A stretch of DNA of 64,000 nt from Clostridium sp. Marseille-P299 (GCF_900078195.1 NZ_FJVE01000007.1:2542001-2606000); one strand, 5' to 3'; positions 18,652 to 28,449 are shown, counted from the first letter of the stretch. The notes: a model not told the origin generated them from the letters alone. A program made the numbers and translations.

Positions 18652-18740
18652 AACTAATATTTGCTCATTCGACAAAATTATTCTAGCATATTTTTTTCAA
18701 CAATGCTAGAAGAATAATATACAAAAAATAATTTAAAAAA

Positions 18741-18760
18741 GGACTGTCTTTCGACAGTCC
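18741..18760 (-). terminator. Intrinsic terminator after rpsO
   Basis: A perfect eight-bp stem GGACTGTC/GACAGTCC with a GAAA tetraloop is followed by TTTTTT on the minus strand, 14 bases after the rpsO stop. Confidence 0.92.
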
Positions 18761-18774
18761 TATGCTTACTATAA

Positions 18775-19041
18775 TTACTTTCTTAAACCTAAACGTTCAA
18801 TTAATGCACGATATCCTTCAAGATCAGTTTTCTTTAAGTATTCAAGTAAACCTCTTCTTTGACCTACCATTTTAAGAAGACCTCTTCTTGAGTGGTGATC
18901 TTTATTATTGTTTTTTAAATGCCCAGTTAATTCATTGATTCTTTCTGTTAAAAGAGCGATCTGTACTTCTGGAGATCCAGTGTCATTTGCTGTTCTACCA
19001 TAAGCTGCAATAATTTCTTGTTTCTTTTCTTTGCTAATCAT
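18775..19041 (-). CDS. rpsO: 30S ribosomal protein S15
   Basis: An 88-aa primary 16S rRNA-binding protein of the small-subunit platform. The full family pattern is present: [20 protein letters not shown], then [18 protein letters not shown] (the four-way-junction-binding HxxDHHSRR segment) and [19 protein letters not shown] precedes the ATG. It is followed by a strong terminator, so it is probably monocistronic even though folT, folC and pnp follow. In many Firmicutes rpsO directly precedes pnp; here the folate genes intervene. Confidence 0.98.
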   Translation of the reverse strand: MISKEKKQEIIAAYGRTANDTGSPEVQIALLTERINELTGHLKNNNKDHHSRRGLLKMVGQRRGLLEYLKKTDLEGYRALIERLGLRK

Positions 19042-19128
19042 GTTTAAATCCTCCTAAATATAATTCACCGAATACTAAGCATTAGGTCGGAGTGTCCAAA
19101 TGCCGAGTAATGGCCGTGCTTTGCACAA
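19042..19128 (-). promoter_or_regulatory. rpsO 5' leader, candidate S15 autoregulatory structure
   Basis: The predicted mRNA leader of about 87 bases contains complementary blocks GCATT (near 19100) and AATGC (near 19078) that fold a stem-loop just before the ribosome-binding site. S15 represses its own mRNA in several bacteria through structured leaders. The specific fold here is inference. Confidence 0.35.
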
Positions 19129-19133
19129 ACTAG

Positions 19134-19162
19134 ATAATAACATAAATCATTTAAAAAGTAAA
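19134..19162 (-). promoter_or_regulatory. Probable rpsO promoter
   Basis: On the minus strand TTTACT (19162-19157), a 17-base spacer and TATTAT (19139-19134) lie about 90 bases before the rpsO ATG. Confidence 0.5.
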
Positions 19163-19219
19163 TACCAAATTAATCTATTCTATGCATTCCATCCTATTTC
19201 ATCATACCAAGGGATGTTG

Positions 19220-19762
19220 CTATTTTATCTTATTACCGCACTTTGTACAAAAAGTGGAAGCTTCTTCAAGTTCCGCTCCACATTGTGAGCATTTTACCTT
19301 TTCAGTTCCAATAATTTTATTAATAAAATCAAGTCTTATATATTTTCCTTTTAAAGAGTTAAAAATAAGTAGTACAAATACAACAATAAAGGCAAAATCA
19401 ATACCACTTGATATGTAATCGATAATTCTAACTATAACCGTACCAGCAGATACTTTACTGCCTACCCCTAATGCTTCTTCCCAAACACTAGAATACGAGG
19501 AAGCAGTTGGTACAAACCAGCCAATAAATTCTTTTAAAATCCAAAACAATTTGTCAATGATAAACCAGAAAAACGCTAGTAAGATCCCCTGTTTTAAAGC
19601 AGATTTTACTTCTTCATCAAAGCTAAATACATAAACAATTCCTAGAAACACTAATAAAGCCCATGATAACTGACTTGAAGCAGCGTAGCAAAGCCCGTAA
19701 GCGATTGCACATAAGATAGTTACCGGTATTCCAAAATTTTGTTTTGATAGATTGTTTTGCAT
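19220..19762 (-). CDS. Membrane protein with C-terminal zinc ribbon, function unknown
   Basis: A 180-aa protein with three to four hydrophobic segments (about residues 10-30, 34-50, 58-85 and 118-138) and a C-terminal zinc ribbon CSQCGAELEEASTFCTKCG (two CxxC knuckles, about 159-177). Such C-terminal zinc ribbons are common on uncharacterised bacterial membrane proteins, but usually sit at the N-terminus. I do not recognise a specific family. CTCTCC (plus strand) gives a GGAGAG ribosome-binding site before the ATG. It is flanked by rpsO and the MocR-type regulator on the same strand, with 240-base gaps suggesting an independent transcript. The 240-base gap upstream is AT-rich and shows no clear element. 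Confidence 0.7.
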   Translation of the reverse strand: MQNNLSKQNFGIPVTILCAIAYGLCYAASSQLSWALLVFLGIVYVFSFDEEVKSALKQGILLAFFWFIIDKLFWILKEFIGWFVPTASSYSSVWEEALGVGSKVSAGTVIVRIIDYISSGIDFAFIVVFVLLIFNSLKGKYIRLDFINKIIGTEKVKCSQCGAELEEASTFCTKCGNKIK

Positions 19763-20004
19763 AAATACTCTCCTTTATAATATTTTTTCATTAAAATAAC
19801 TAGTAACTTGAATCAAAACTGCTTTTGTAGAGGTACTTGCACGAATTGATTTGTTAATATTTGTAATTTCTATTTTAAATGAAACTTTAACATTTTACAA
19901 TAGTAAATTGATTTTTAGTGAAAGAGTATTTAGCTGCTGTATTTAATTCAAAACAATACTTTTTTAATGTGTTCAGTTTTTATTACTAAATGGTAAATTC
20001 CTGG

Positions 20005-21399
20005 TTATTCATATAAACCTTCATATAATAGCTGTATACCATTTTTAATATCATCCTCTGATACATTGGCATATCCTAGTAAAATTGTTGGGTACTTTGG
20101 CTTCTCTTCTGTAATATAATGACGATTTAAGCCGTAGAGTTGTATCCCTTGTTGGGATGCTTTCTCAATCAAATCTTCTTCAGATACCTCTTCTAAGAAT
20201 TCTACCACTAAATGTAATCCCGCATTTTCACCTGTAATTCGAATGCGATTTCCAAAAATCTTTAGTGTCTTTAACAGTAAATCATGTTTGTTTTTGTAGT
20301 GTTTACGCATTTTATTAACGTGACGTTCAAAATAACCACCTACAATAAATTCACATATAATCGCCTGATCGATTCTAGATACCGTAGAAGCATAATAATA
20401 ATATTCTTGTTGATACTTTTTATATAGCTCTTCTGGTAATACCATGTAACCGACACGAATTGCTGGAGCAATCGCTCTTGAGAAAGTACCCATATAAATA
20501 ACACGATCAAAGGTATCAATTCCTTGTAAAGACGGAATAGGCTTCCCTATATAACGAAATTCACTATCATGGTCATCCTCAATAATATAACGCGTAGAGT
20601 CATTTGCTGCCCACCTTATCAATTCCAGTCGACTTTTAATAGGCATTACAACACCAAGTGGATATTGATGGGAAGGTGTTACGTAAACAATATTTCCATC
20701 GGATTGTTCAATTTGCTCTAAGGAAACCCCTTCTTCTTTCATTCCTATAGGAATAATAGGAAATCCCATTCCATTTAATATATGGTAAGCCCTTTTATAC
20801 GTAGGGTTTTCCATACATATTTTACTTTGCCTTGGAAGGAGTTGTGATAATAATTGAAGTAAGTAGTCGGATCCAGCGCCAATAATAATTCTTCTAGCGT
20901 CACAGTTGACCCCTCTAGATTCATGTAGATAGTTTGATATCGCTTTCCTCAAAGCAATATCCCCTTGATTTTCTCCAAGTAAAAACAACCCCTGATTCAT
21001 GTCATTCATACATTGGTTACTTAATTTACGCCAAGTTGCAAATGGAAAACTAGAGATGTCAACTGCAAATGGTGAAAAATCGTATTTCATCTTAGTGCTT
21101 TTCGGTATTTTGACAACATTAGGTTTTGTTTCATTATTCGATATATGGATCAAGTCACCTATGTTTAAAACATAGTATCCACTTTTAGGAACACTTTCAA
21201 TATAACCTTCTGATACTAATTGGTTATAGGCTAAATCCACTGTACTTCTACTAATTTGCAGATGTGTGGCTAAATTCCTACTGGAAGGTAACTTCGTATG
21301 AACCGGTATATTACCAGACTTTATCTCGTCTTTAATAAACTTATATATCTGTTCATACATTGGCACCTTCGAATTTTGATCTAACGAAATGATTAGCAT
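20005..21399 (-). CDS. MocR/PdxR-type GntR regulator with aminotransferase-like domain
   Basis: A 464-aa fusion. Residues 1-75 form a GntR-family winged helix-turn-helix (PMYEQIYKFIKDEIKSGNI, then LPSSRNLATHLQISRSTVDL). Residues 110-464 have the fold of class I aminotransferases. Family members such as PdxR and GabR bind PLP and control vitamin B6 or GABA genes. Here the usual PLP lysine motif GTFSKxxxPxxR reads GTFSRAIAPAIR (about residue 311), with Arg (codon AGA) at the lysine position, so a covalent PLP aldimine should not form there. Other PLP-pocket elements such as YVTPSHQYPLG and IEDDHDSEFRY remain. TAAAGGAG precedes the ATG. No pdx or gab genes are nearby. Confidence 0.9.
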   Translation of the reverse strand: MLIISLDQNSKVPMYEQIYKFIKDEIKSGNIPVHTKLPSSRNLATHLQISRSTVDLAYNQLVSEGYIESVPKSGYYVLNIGDLIHISNNETKPNVVKIPKSTKMKYDFSPFAVDISSFPFATWRKLSNQCMNDMNQGLFLLGENQGDIALRKAISNYLHESRGVNCDARRIIIGAGSDYLLQLLSQLLPRQSKICMENPTYKRAYHILNGMGFPIIPIGMKEEGVSLEQIEQSDGNIVYVTPSHQYPLGVVMPIKSRLELIRWAANDSTRYIIEDDHDSEFRYIGKPIPSLQGIDTFDRVIYMGTFSRAIAPAIRVGYMVLPEELYKKYQQEYYYYASTVSRIDQAIICEFIVGGYFERHVNKMRKHYKNKHDLLLKTLKIFGNRIRITGENAGLHLVVEFLEEVSEEDLIEKASQQGIQLYGLNRHYITEEKPKYPTILLGYANVSEDDIKNGIQLLYEGLYE

Positions 21400-21417
21400 A
21401 AAGAATTACTCCTTTAC

Positions 21418-22353
21418 TTATGGAATCATTTTATGATTAAAATAATCTTTGGCAAATAAAATATCTTTATTCATATAATCCGTAAGTTCTTCTAGGCTGT
21501 TAAATTTATATTCTGGTCGTTCAAATGCGTAAATTTCCACATCCACGTTTTTCCCATATAAATCTCCCTTATAATCAAAGAGAAATGTTTCAACACCTGT
21601 AATTTCTTCTCCTGTTACCGTTGGTTTTGTTCCTATGTTTGTGACTCCTAAATATCGTTGTCCTTCAAAACGAGTCACAGAAGCGTAAACACCATTTGGT
21701 GGTAAAAGTTTATGTTCTGGTGGTACTTGATTAATCGTAGGAATTCCTAATGTTCTTCCTAGCTTTTTACCATGCACTACTTCTCCCATAATTGTATATG
21801 GATGTCCAAGCATTGCATTTACACTTTCCATATTTCCTTTTTTTAGTTCTTCTCGTATTCTAGTACTACTAATAATTTTACCGTCGTACATTAACTTTTC
21901 ACAAACAATTAATTCATAACCAAATACTTCTTGATATTTTTCTAGCATTGCTACATCACCACGGCGCTTCTTACCAAAATGATAATCAACACCAACGACA
22001 ATCGCTTGCACATTTAATTTTTCAATTAAAACGTGTTTAATAAATTCCTCTGGTTCCATAGATGCTGTTTCTTCCGTAAATGGATATGATATTAAAACAT
22101 CTGGGCCACTTCTTTCAAGTAATCTTCTTTTTTCTTCTTCCGTATATATTAAATCAATCTCTTTTTCTGAAAAAAGATTTCCTGGATGATAATCAAAAGT
22201 AAACATTACAGAAGTATGCCCTTGCTTTTTATACACGGATAATTCTTCAAATAAGCGCTGATGTCCCTTGTGTAATCCGTCAAATTTTCCTAAGGTAACA
22301 CAGGTATTGCAAAAACGAAAGTCCGTCTTTCCATAGATGTATTCCATAAACAT
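21418..22353 (-). CDS. ribF: Bifunctional riboflavin kinase / FAD synthetase
   Basis: A protein of about 311 aa that phosphorylates riboflavin to FMN and adenylates FMN to FAD. The N-terminal nucleotidyltransferase has LGKFDGLHKGHQRLF (family GxFDGxHxGH) and the SSTRIREELKKGN motif (the conserved RxxL/V region). The C-terminal kinase starts near residue 180 with GRTLGIPTIN and PPNGVYAS, and VEIYAFERP lies near the end. Several starts are possible: GTG 22356, ATG 22353 (AAAGG eight bases upstream) and ATG 22347 (AGGTG nearby). It follows truB by 13 bases at the distal end of the rimP-nusA-infB operon, a common Firmicute arrangement. Confidence 0.95.
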   Translation of the reverse strand: MFMEYIYGKTDFRFCNTCVTLGKFDGLHKGHQRLFEELSVYKKQGHTSVMFTFDYHPGNLFSEKEIDLIYTEEEKRRLLERSGPDVLISYPFTEETASMEPEEFIKHVLIEKLNVQAIVVGVDYHFGKKRRGDVAMLEKYQEVFGYELIVCEKLMYDGKIISSTRIREELKKGNMESVNAMLGHPYTIMGEVVHGKKLGRTLGIPTINQVPPEHKLLPPNGVYASVTRFEGQRYLGVTNIGTKPTVTGEEITGVETFLFDYKGDLYGKNVDVEIYAFERPEYKFNSLEELTDYMNKDILFAKDYFNHKMIP

Positions 22354-22366
22354 CACCTGTACCTTT

Positions 22367-23380
22367 CTAGTTTAAAAACATTTTAACTGGCTTTAAGCAA
22401 TGATTCTCTTCATCATTCGTATAAAGCCCAATAAACTTATGAAAGCTGTCATAAATTCGATATAAATTATCATTTGGTTCCAGACAATTTTCCAAGTTAA
22501 CTTGTTTGTCATCTTCGATACAATTTGCTTTCACTACTTGCTCACCATCAATTTTGCTATCTTTTATACAATCTTGTAATGTCGTTTGTAAGTGTTCAAA
22601 GAGTAATTTATTCCCATTGTATACAAATTTATTAAATTCTTCCTTTACACAAAACTCTTTGCATTGCATAAACAAAGAAACCACTGGCAAACATATTTCA
22701 TCTATTTTATCATTTTTCATATATTCTTCAATTTGTGATAAAGAAAGACTATTCTCTATAGTAAATATTGAAACTTTAGTACGAAGAAGTTCTTTCATAC
22801 AGCCACCGCAAGATAACTTATTTCCAATATCTTCACATAAGGTGCGAATATAAGTTCCTTTAGAGCAATGCACCCTCATACGAACTTCCTTTACCGCAGT
22901 AGTATTTTTTTCATCAAAATCCATTGATAAAATTTCAATATCATGAATCGTAACTTTACGTGCTTTACGTTCTATTTCAATCCCTTGTCTTGCAAGTTCA
23001 TATAATTTCTTACCGTTCACCTTGATTGCTGAATACATTGGTGGTATCTGGTCATAAGTTCCAACAAAACTCATGATTGCCTGTGCTACTTCCTCTTTAT
23101 TTGAAGAAACTTCTACTTCTTTTAATACTTGTCCTGAAATGTCTTGCGTATCTGTGCTGACTCCAAGAAGTAATACCGTTTCGTATACTTTATCTTTATC
23201 CGTTAACAAGTCACATAACTTTGTAGCATTTCCAACACAAACGGGTAATACCCCTTCTGCATCAGGATCTAAAGTACCCGTATGACCTATTTTTTTTTGA
23301 TGTAAGATTCCTCTTAATTTTGCGCAAACATCAAAGGAGGTAAATCCTTTTTCCTTATATACATTGATAATTCCGTTCAT
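22367..23380 (-). CDS. truB: tRNA pseudouridine(55) synthase TruB
   Basis: A 337-aa enzyme that converts U55 of the tRNA T-loop to pseudouridine. The catalytic aspartate is D38 in KIGHTGTLDPDAEGVLP. GTYDQIPPMYSAIKVNGKKL and CSKGTYIRTLCEDIG are the other family motifs. I placed the start at ATG 23380, with GGGAGG upstream; the frame extends eight codons further without a ribosome-binding site. The C-terminal region after residue 215 contains an unusual acidic and asparagine-rich stretch before the final YRIYDSFHKFIGLY block, which makes it longer than the typical 300-residue protein. It lies three codons after nrnA and 13 bases before ribF. Confidence 0.96.
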   Translation of the reverse strand: MNGIINVYKEKGFTSFDVCAKLRGILHQKKIGHTGTLDPDAEGVLPVCVGNATKLCDLLTDKDKVYETVLLLGVSTDTQDISGQVLKEVEVSSNKEEVAQAIMSFVGTYDQIPPMYSAIKVNGKKLYELARQGIEIERKARKVTIHDIEILSMDFDEKNTTAVKEVRMRVHCSKGTYIRTLCEDIGNKLSCGGCMKELLRTKVSIFTIENSLSLSQIEEYMKNDKIDEICLPVVSLFMQCKEFCVKEEFNKFVYNGNKLLFEHLQTTLQDCIKDSKIDGEQVVKANCIEDDKQVNLENCLEPNDNLYRIYDSFHKFIGLYTNDEENHCLKPVKMFLN

Positions 23381-23407
23381 GGAATTCCTCCCTCTGTATT
23401 TCAAAGC

Positions 23408-24379
23408 TTACTTACTTTTATCTCGTGATAATTGGTGCTCTATACCAATTGTCAAATTATTAATAACATCATGTAAAGATCCTGTCATACTACAACCAGC
23501 CGCTTTTACATGACCACCGCCACCAAAGAATACAGCTATTTTGCTAACATCAACAATACCATTTGAACGCATACTTACTTTGTACTGGTGAAAACCATCT
23601 TCTCTTAAAAAGATAGCCACTTCAACACCCTTTGTCACTCGAAGTTGATCTATCACGCCATTGGTATCTGCTGGTGTAACATTGTAAAACTCTTGCGTTT
23701 TTTTGCTAATGCTTGAAATAACAATTTTCCCGTCTAAAATAAGAAAACTCTCCATTAAGCATCTTCCAAGCACTTGATTTTGAACATAAGTTTTTTGATA
23801 AAAAGTTTCATCAATAATCTTTGATGGTTCTGCACCTTTGCTTATTAGTTTTCCTGCTATTTGCATTGTTTTTTCTGTTGTATTTGAGTGTTTAAAAACA
23901 CCTGTATCATGAACGATACCAAGGTATAAAGATTCTGCAACATCTTTACTTATTTTGGATTCATCAAATAAACCAAATAATACTTCACAAGTAGAACTTG
24001 CTTCGATTACATGATTATTTTTTGCAAATTTTGTATTACTAATATGATGATCAATATTTACCGTTTCCTTTGCCAGGGGAAATAGATCTCCACATACGCC
24101 TAAACGATCAACGCTTCCACAATCTAGGGATATCATTAAGTCATATGCGATTTCTTCCTTGCATTCTTCTTTGATATCTTTAACATTTTTCAAAAAGTAA
24201 AACTCATCTGGAATCTTTTCTAAGTAGATATCAATACGTTTTTTATTATCTTTGTTGCAGTTTTCGGTAAGATAGTTGTACATTGAAAGACATGAACCAA
24301 CACAATCACCATCTGGATGTACATGCCCTGCAATAGCAATGGAATCAGCTGTATGAATCAATTGAAATAAATCAAACAT
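23408..24379 (-). CDS. nrnA: DHH-family phosphoesterase, NrnA-like oligoribonuclease / pAp phosphatase
   Basis: A 323-aa protein with the four DHH metal motifs: HVHPDGDCVGS (about 19-29), SLDCGSVDRLG, NIDHHISNTKFA and LYLGIVHDTG. Its DHHA1 domain ends in FGGGGHVKAAGCS. NrnA degrades short RNA oligonucleotides left by exonucleases and removes the 3' phosphate of pAp. The position between rbfA and truB is a well-known conserved placement and supports the call over other DHH proteins. AGGAGAGGTG precedes the ATG. It is probably translated from the same mRNA as rbfA (18-base gap). Confidence 0.93.
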   Translation of the reverse strand: MFDLFQLIHTADSIAIAGHVHPDGDCVGSCLSMYNYLTENCNKDNKKRIDIYLEKIPDEFYFLKNVKDIKEECKEEIAYDLMISLDCGSVDRLGVCGDLFPLAKETVNIDHHISNTKFAKNNHVIEASSTCEVLFGLFDESKISKDVAESLYLGIVHDTGVFKHSNTTEKTMQIAGKLISKGAEPSKIIDETFYQKTYVQNQVLGRCLMESFLILDGKIVISSISKKTQEFYNVTPADTNGVIDQLRVTKGVEVAIFLREDGFHQYKVSMRSNGIVDVSKIAVFFGGGGHVKAAGCSMTGSLHDVINNLTIGIEHQLSRDKSK

Positions 24380-24396
24380 CCCCTCACCTCTCCTAA

Positions 24397-24804
24397 TTAT
24401 AGATCACTATCATCATTTGTATTATCTGTATCTTCTTCACCAGAAGCTGCCTTATTATGATTCACTTCATCAATGAGTTTAGACATGTTTACTCCATATT
24501 CAATGGATTGATCTACGACAAAAGTTAATTCTGGTGTATTTCTTAAATTTATGCTCTTTGCTAATTGAGAACGTAAAAATGGAGCGGCGCTCTTTAAACC
24601 AGCTAATGTATTTTTTTGTGCCTCTACATCGCCTAATACACTAACATAAACTTTTGCAGTTTTTAAATCTGGCGCTACTTCTACATTTACAATAGAGGTC
24701 ATTGGATGAATTCTTGGATCCTTTAACTCTCTTACAATTAGCATACTTAATTCTTTTTGAACTTCTTGATTAATTCTGGTGTTTTTAATACTGTTCTTTC
24801 TCAT
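24397..24804 (-). CDS. rbfA: Ribosome-binding factor A
   Basis: A 135-aa KH-fold factor that helps 30S subunit maturation and cold adaptation. It has the family pattern RINQEVQKELSMLIVRELKDPRI and VEVAPDLKTAKVYVSVLG, then ELTFVVDQSIEYG. The extreme C-terminus is acidic (EEDTDNTNDDSDL). ATG 24804 has AGGGTG upstream; the frame also opens two codons earlier at GTG 24810. A hairpin that looks like a terminator stands between infB and rbfA, which may reduce expression relative to the upstream translation genes. Confidence 0.96.
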   Translation of the reverse strand: MRKNSIKNTRINQEVQKELSMLIVRELKDPRIHPMTSIVNVEVAPDLKTAKVYVSVLGDVEAQKNTLAGLKSAAPFLRSQLAKSINLRNTPELTFVVDQSIEYGVNMSKLIDEVNHNKAASGEEDTDNTNDDSDL

Positions 24805-24858
24805 GGTCACACCCTGCCTTTCTTTGTTTCTCTAACGATTTAAAGTAAATAAAAGCAC

Positions 24859-24899
24859 TTCAGAATTATCATCCCAAAAATTTAGGAGATAATTCTGAA
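24859..24899 (-). terminator. Terminator-like hairpin between infB and rbfA
   Basis: Perfect 12-bp arms TTCAGAATTATC and GATAATTCTGAA lie 13 bases after the infB stop, followed by GTGCTTTTATTTAC. The T-tract is interrupted, so partial termination within the operon is plausible. Confidence 0.6.
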
Positions 24900-24911
24900 C
24901 TTATACTTTTA

Positions 24912-27900
24912 TTATCTAGGAACTTCTACCATCATGTAAAATTCAATTTGATCAAATTCCTGTAAATCATTAAATTTTTCAAATACAAGACCACATTCAT
25001 ATCCTGTTGCTACTTCTTTAACGTCATCCTTAAATCTCTTTAATGATGCTAATGGTCCATCGTAAATTTGCACACCTTCTCTGCTAATTCTTGCAGAACA
25101 TCCTCTTACAATCTTACCATCAAGAACATAAGAACCTGCAATTGTACCAAGGCCAGATGCTTTAAATACCTGTCTAACTTCAGCATGTGCAATAACTTTT
25201 TCTTCATATGTTGGATCAAGCATACCCTTCATTGCTGCTTCAACATCTTCGATTGCTTGATAAATAACTCGATATAAACGTAAATCAACTTTTTCACGTT
25301 CTGCAATTTCTCTTGCTGTATTATCAGGTCTAACATTAAATCCAATGATAATTGCATTTGAAGTTGTTGCAAGCATAACGTCAGATTCATTGATAGCACC
25401 AACACCACCATGAATTACACGTACTGCAACTTCTTCATTGCTTAATTTAACTAAACTTTGTTTTACAGCTTCCACAGAACCTTGAACGTCTGCCTTAATA
25501 ATGATATTAAGATCTTTAATATTACCCGCTTGAATTTGTGAGAATAATCCATCAAGAGATAACTTAGCTTTTGTATCAGCAAGTAATCTTTCTCTTCCCT
25601 GTGAAATAAATACTTCTGCAATGGAACGAGCTTCTTTTTCATTATCTGTTGCCATGAAAATTTCACCAGCGTTAGGAACTTCATTTAATCCTAAAATTTC
25701 AACTGGTGTAGAAGGAGTTGCTTCTTTTACTCTTCTTCCCTTATCGTCCATCATCGCTCTTACTTTACCATAAGCCGCACCAACTGCAATAGTATCACCT
25801 ACATGTAATGTACCCTTTTGAACAAGAATTGTTGCAACAGTACCTCTTCCCTTATCAAGCTCAGCTTCGATAACAATACCTCTTGCATTACGATTAGGAT
25901 TTGCTTTTAATTCTAATAATTCAGCAGTGATATTAACCATTTCAAGTAATTGTTCAATACCTTCTCCTGTGTGTGCAGAAACTGGTACAATTACAGTATC
26001 TCCACCCCAATCTTCAGCTACAAGTTCATGCTCTGTTAATTCTTGTTTTACTCGTTCGATATTCGCACTTGGCTTATCCATTTTATTAACGGCTACAATG
26101 ATTTGAACGCCTGCTGCTTTTGCATGGCTAATTGCTTCAACCGTCTGTGGCATTACACCATCGTCTGCTGCTACAACTAAGATAGCGATATCTGTGGATT
26201 TTGCTCCACGCATTCTCATAGATGTAAACGCTTCATGACCAGGTGTATCAAGGAAAGTGATCTTTTCTCCGTTTATTTCAACTACATATGCACCAATGTG
26301 CTGTGTAATACCACCAGCTTCTCTTGATGTTACATTTGTCTTACGAATTGCATCAAGTAAAGAAGTTTTACCATGGTCAACGTGACCCATAACACAAACT
26401 ACAGGTGGACGTTTTACCATTAAAGATTCGTCTTCTTCCTCTTCTTTTAAAATTTCTTCCACGCGATCAACTACTACTTCTTTTTCTGCAATGATATCAA
26501 AACCAATTGCAATTTCTTCTGCTTCATCGAAAGTGATTTCTTGGTTGATAGAAACCATTTTACCTTCTAAGAATAATTTTTTAACTACTGCAGAAGCTGG
26601 ACGTTTCATTTTATCTGCCAATTCCTTAATAGTAAGAACTTCTGGAATAATGATTGTCTTAATTTCATCTTCTTTTTGTTCTTCCACTGCCTTTGGCTTA
26701 GGCATAATGAACGCTCCTTTTCTATTTGGATCTTTCTTACCTTTTCCTAATTTAATATCATCCTCATCACGATTTTTCTCACGATCACGGTTACGATCAC
26801 GATTTCTATCGTTGAATGCTGCTGCTCTTTGTTCTTTTGTTAACTCATTTGCAAGGTCTGATTTGATACTTGATTTTTCTTTCGTATCAGTTCTTCCACC
26901 TCTTTTATCAAAGCTTCTGCCATAATTTGAATCTTTATCTTTATCAAATCCGCCTTTATCAAATCCACCGGTTCTGTTACCACTATTGTATCCACCAGTT
27001 CTATTACCACTGTTGTATCCGCCGGTTCTGTTACCACTATTGTATCCACCACTTCTTTGTCCACCATATTGGCTTTGTCCTTGTGGTCTTCTATCTCCGT
27101 ATTGATTGTTACCTTGTGGTCTTCCATCTTGACCAGTTCCTTGTGGTCTTCTATCGCCATACTGACCAGTTCCTTGTGGTCTTCTGTCACCATACTGACC
27201 AGTTCCTTGTGGTCTACGATCGCCATACTGGCCACTTCCTTGTGGTCTTCTATCTCCATATTGACCACTTCCTTGCGGTCTTCTATCTCCATACTGACCA
27301 CTTCCTTGTGGTCTTCCATCTTGACCAGCTCCTTGTGGTCTACGATCACCATACTGACCAGTTCCTTGTGGTCTTCTGTCTCCATACTGGCCACTTCCTT
27401 GTGGTCTACGATCGCCATACTGACCGTTTCCTTGTGGTCTTCTGTCTCCATATTGGTTATTGCCTTGTGGTCTTCTATCTCCATCTTGGCCTTGTGGTCT
27501 ACGATCGCCATATTGATTTGGTCTACGATCTCCATACTGGTTATTTCCACCAGTTCTTCTTTCTCCGTCTTGACCTTGTGGTCTACGATCGCCATATTGA
27601 CCTTGTGGTCTTCTATCTCCGTATTGATTATTGCTTTGTGGTCTTCTATCTTGACCTTCTACTCTATCATTTTGACCTGTTCCTTGTGGTCTTTTTTCTT
27701 CATTCTGTCCTTGCACGGATTGTTGTGCGTTTTCTTGCATAGAATCTCCCATTGATTTTTTGTTCGCCTGCGTTGCTGGCCTTCCTCCATTATTTAACAT
27801 TGTATTTGCAGCATGTTTTTCAGCTTGTGAATACACGTTGCTCTTCTTTTCTTCTGTAATCTGCTTAGCAGTATTTCCTCTCGCAGAAGTATTTTCTACC

Positions 27901-28055
27901 TTAGAAAATTTGTTACGTACTAAGCTGATTTCACTGTCATCAATATTACTCATATGACTTTTTACTTCTGACCCCTTCGTTTTTAAAAAACTTACGATGT
28001 CACTACTTTTTATTTCCAATTCCTTGGCTAATTCATGAATTTTTATTTTTGCCAT
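24912..28055 (-). CDS. infB: Translation initiation factor IF-2 with repeat-rich N-terminus
   Basis: A 1047-aa GTPase that places initiator tRNA on the 30S subunit and promotes subunit joining. Residues 1-55 form an IF2_N domain. Residues about 137-365 are an extraordinary low-complexity region: 14 copies of QYGDRRP, mostly in 11-residue units such as [11 protein letters not shown], four QDG-type variants and then three GGYNSGNRT units. A second IF2_N module follows (about 470-530). The G domain starts near 555 with [13 protein letters not shown], then [12 protein letters not shown] and NKMDKP; domains II-IV are complete (C-terminus [14 protein letters not shown]). CGGAGG precedes the ATG. 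Other reading frames are open through the repeat because of its sequence periodicity. Confidence 0.98.
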   Translation of the reverse strand: MAKIKIHELAKELEIKSSDIVSFLKTKGSEVKSHMSNIDDSEISLVRNKFSKVENTSARGNTAKQITEEKKSNVYSQAEKHAANTMLNNGGRPATQANKKSMGDSMQENAQQSVQGQNEEKRPQGTGQNDRVEGQDRRPQSNNQYGDRRPQGQYGDRRPQGQDGERRTGGNNQYGDRRPNQYGDRRPQGQDGDRRPQGNNQYGDRRPQGNGQYGDRRPQGSGQYGDRRPQGTGQYGDRRPQGAGQDGRPQGSGQYGDRRPQGSGQYGDRRPQGSGQYGDRRPQGTGQYGDRRPQGTGQYGDRRPQGTGQDGRPQGNNQYGDRRPQGQSQYGGQRSGGYNSGNRTGGYNSGNRTGGYNSGNRTGGFDKGGFDKDKDSNYGRSFDKRGGRTDTKEKSSIKSDLANELTKEQRAAAFNDRNRDRNRDREKNRDEDDIKLGKGKKDPNRKGAFIMPKPKAVEEQKEDEIKTIIIPEVLTIKELADKMKRPASAVVKKLFLEGKMVSINQEITFDEAEEIAIGFDIIAEKEVVVDRVEEILKEEEEDESLMVKRPPVVCVMGHVDHGKTSLLDAIRKTNVTSREAGGITQHIGAYVVEINGEKITFLDTPGHEAFTSMRMRGAKSTDIAILVVAADDGVMPQTVEAISHAKAAGVQIIVAVNKMDKPSANIERVKQELTEHELVAEDWGGDTVIVPVSAHTGEGIEQLLEMVNITAELLELKANPNRNARGIVIEAELDKGRGTVATILVQKGTLHVGDTIAVGAAYGKVRAMMDDKGRRVKEATPSTPVEILGLNEVPNAGEIFMATDNEKEARSIAEVFISQGRERLLADTKAKLSLDGLFSQIQAGNIKDLNIIIKADVQGSVEAVKQSLVKLSNEEVAVRVIHGGVGAINESDVMLATTSNAIIIGFNVRPDNTAREIAEREKVDLRLYRVIYQAIEDVEAAMKGMLDPTYEEKVIAHAEVRQVFKASGLGTIAGSYVLDGKIVRGCSARISREGVQIYDGPLASLKRFKDDVKEVATGYECGLVFEKFNDLQEFDQIEFYMMVEVPR
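26960..27650. repeat. Coding tandem repeat, mainly 33-bp units, inside infB
   Basis: The region encodes 14 QYGDRRP cores, mostly in 33-base units with shorter 27-base variants, then three 27-base units encoding GGYNSGNRT. Synonymous and single-residue variation (S, T, N or A before GQ) shows that the copies are not all freshly duplicated. Confidence 0.9.
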
Positions 28056-28095
28056 ATGATAACTACCTCCGTTATAACCGTTTTCAATTATTCTC

Positions 28096-28449
28096 CTACA
28101 TCACTTCGAACACTCCTGATTTCAAATGTTTTTCAATTGCTTGTGCCATACCTCGATCATTCACTGATAAAGAAGCACGAAACTCTTTTCCAATTGCATG
28201 ACCAAGTTCCGTTTTTTCACCAAAAAAGTAGATTGGCACTTCATAAAATGCGCACATGTTTGTGAACATTTTCTTTGTGTTATCGGAAGCATCGCTTGCC
28301 ACTATGACAAGTTCCGCTCTTCCATCTTTAACTGACTTTTCTGTGGAAAATTCACCACTAGCAATGTAACCTGCTTTATTTCCAAGTCCAAGTAAAGAAA
28401 ATATTTTTTTTACTGTCATATGCTTTAATAATTCTACATCATCCTTCAT
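28096..28449 (-). CDS. L7Ae/L30e-family RNA-binding protein (YlxQ-like)
   Basis: A 117-aa protein with the L7Ae fold, which binds kink-turn RNA. Visible elements are [16 protein letters not shown], then a lysine- and hydrophobic-rich core [18 protein letters not shown] and [18 protein letters not shown]. Between ylxR and infB this is the standard position of ylxQ in Firmicutes. Its exact role is not established; it may act in ribosome biogenesis or as a structured-RNA binder. The start overlaps the end of ylxR by 11 bases. A second possible start is the internal methionine at residue 11 (MTVKKIFSL). Confidence is high in the family and moderate in the start. Confidence 0.9.
   Translation of the reverse strand: MKDDVELLKHMTVKKIFSLLGLGNKAGYIASGEFSTEKSVKDGRAELVIVASDASDNTKKMFTNMCAFYEVPIYFFGEKTELGHAIGKEFRASLSVNDRGMAQAIEKHLKSGVFEVM

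Noticed and set aside
26840..27755. Long open frames on both strands within the infB repeat region
   Set aside because: They are by-products of the 33-base period and biased codons. The products are monotonous repeats with no ribosome-binding site, while infB itself is complete across the region.
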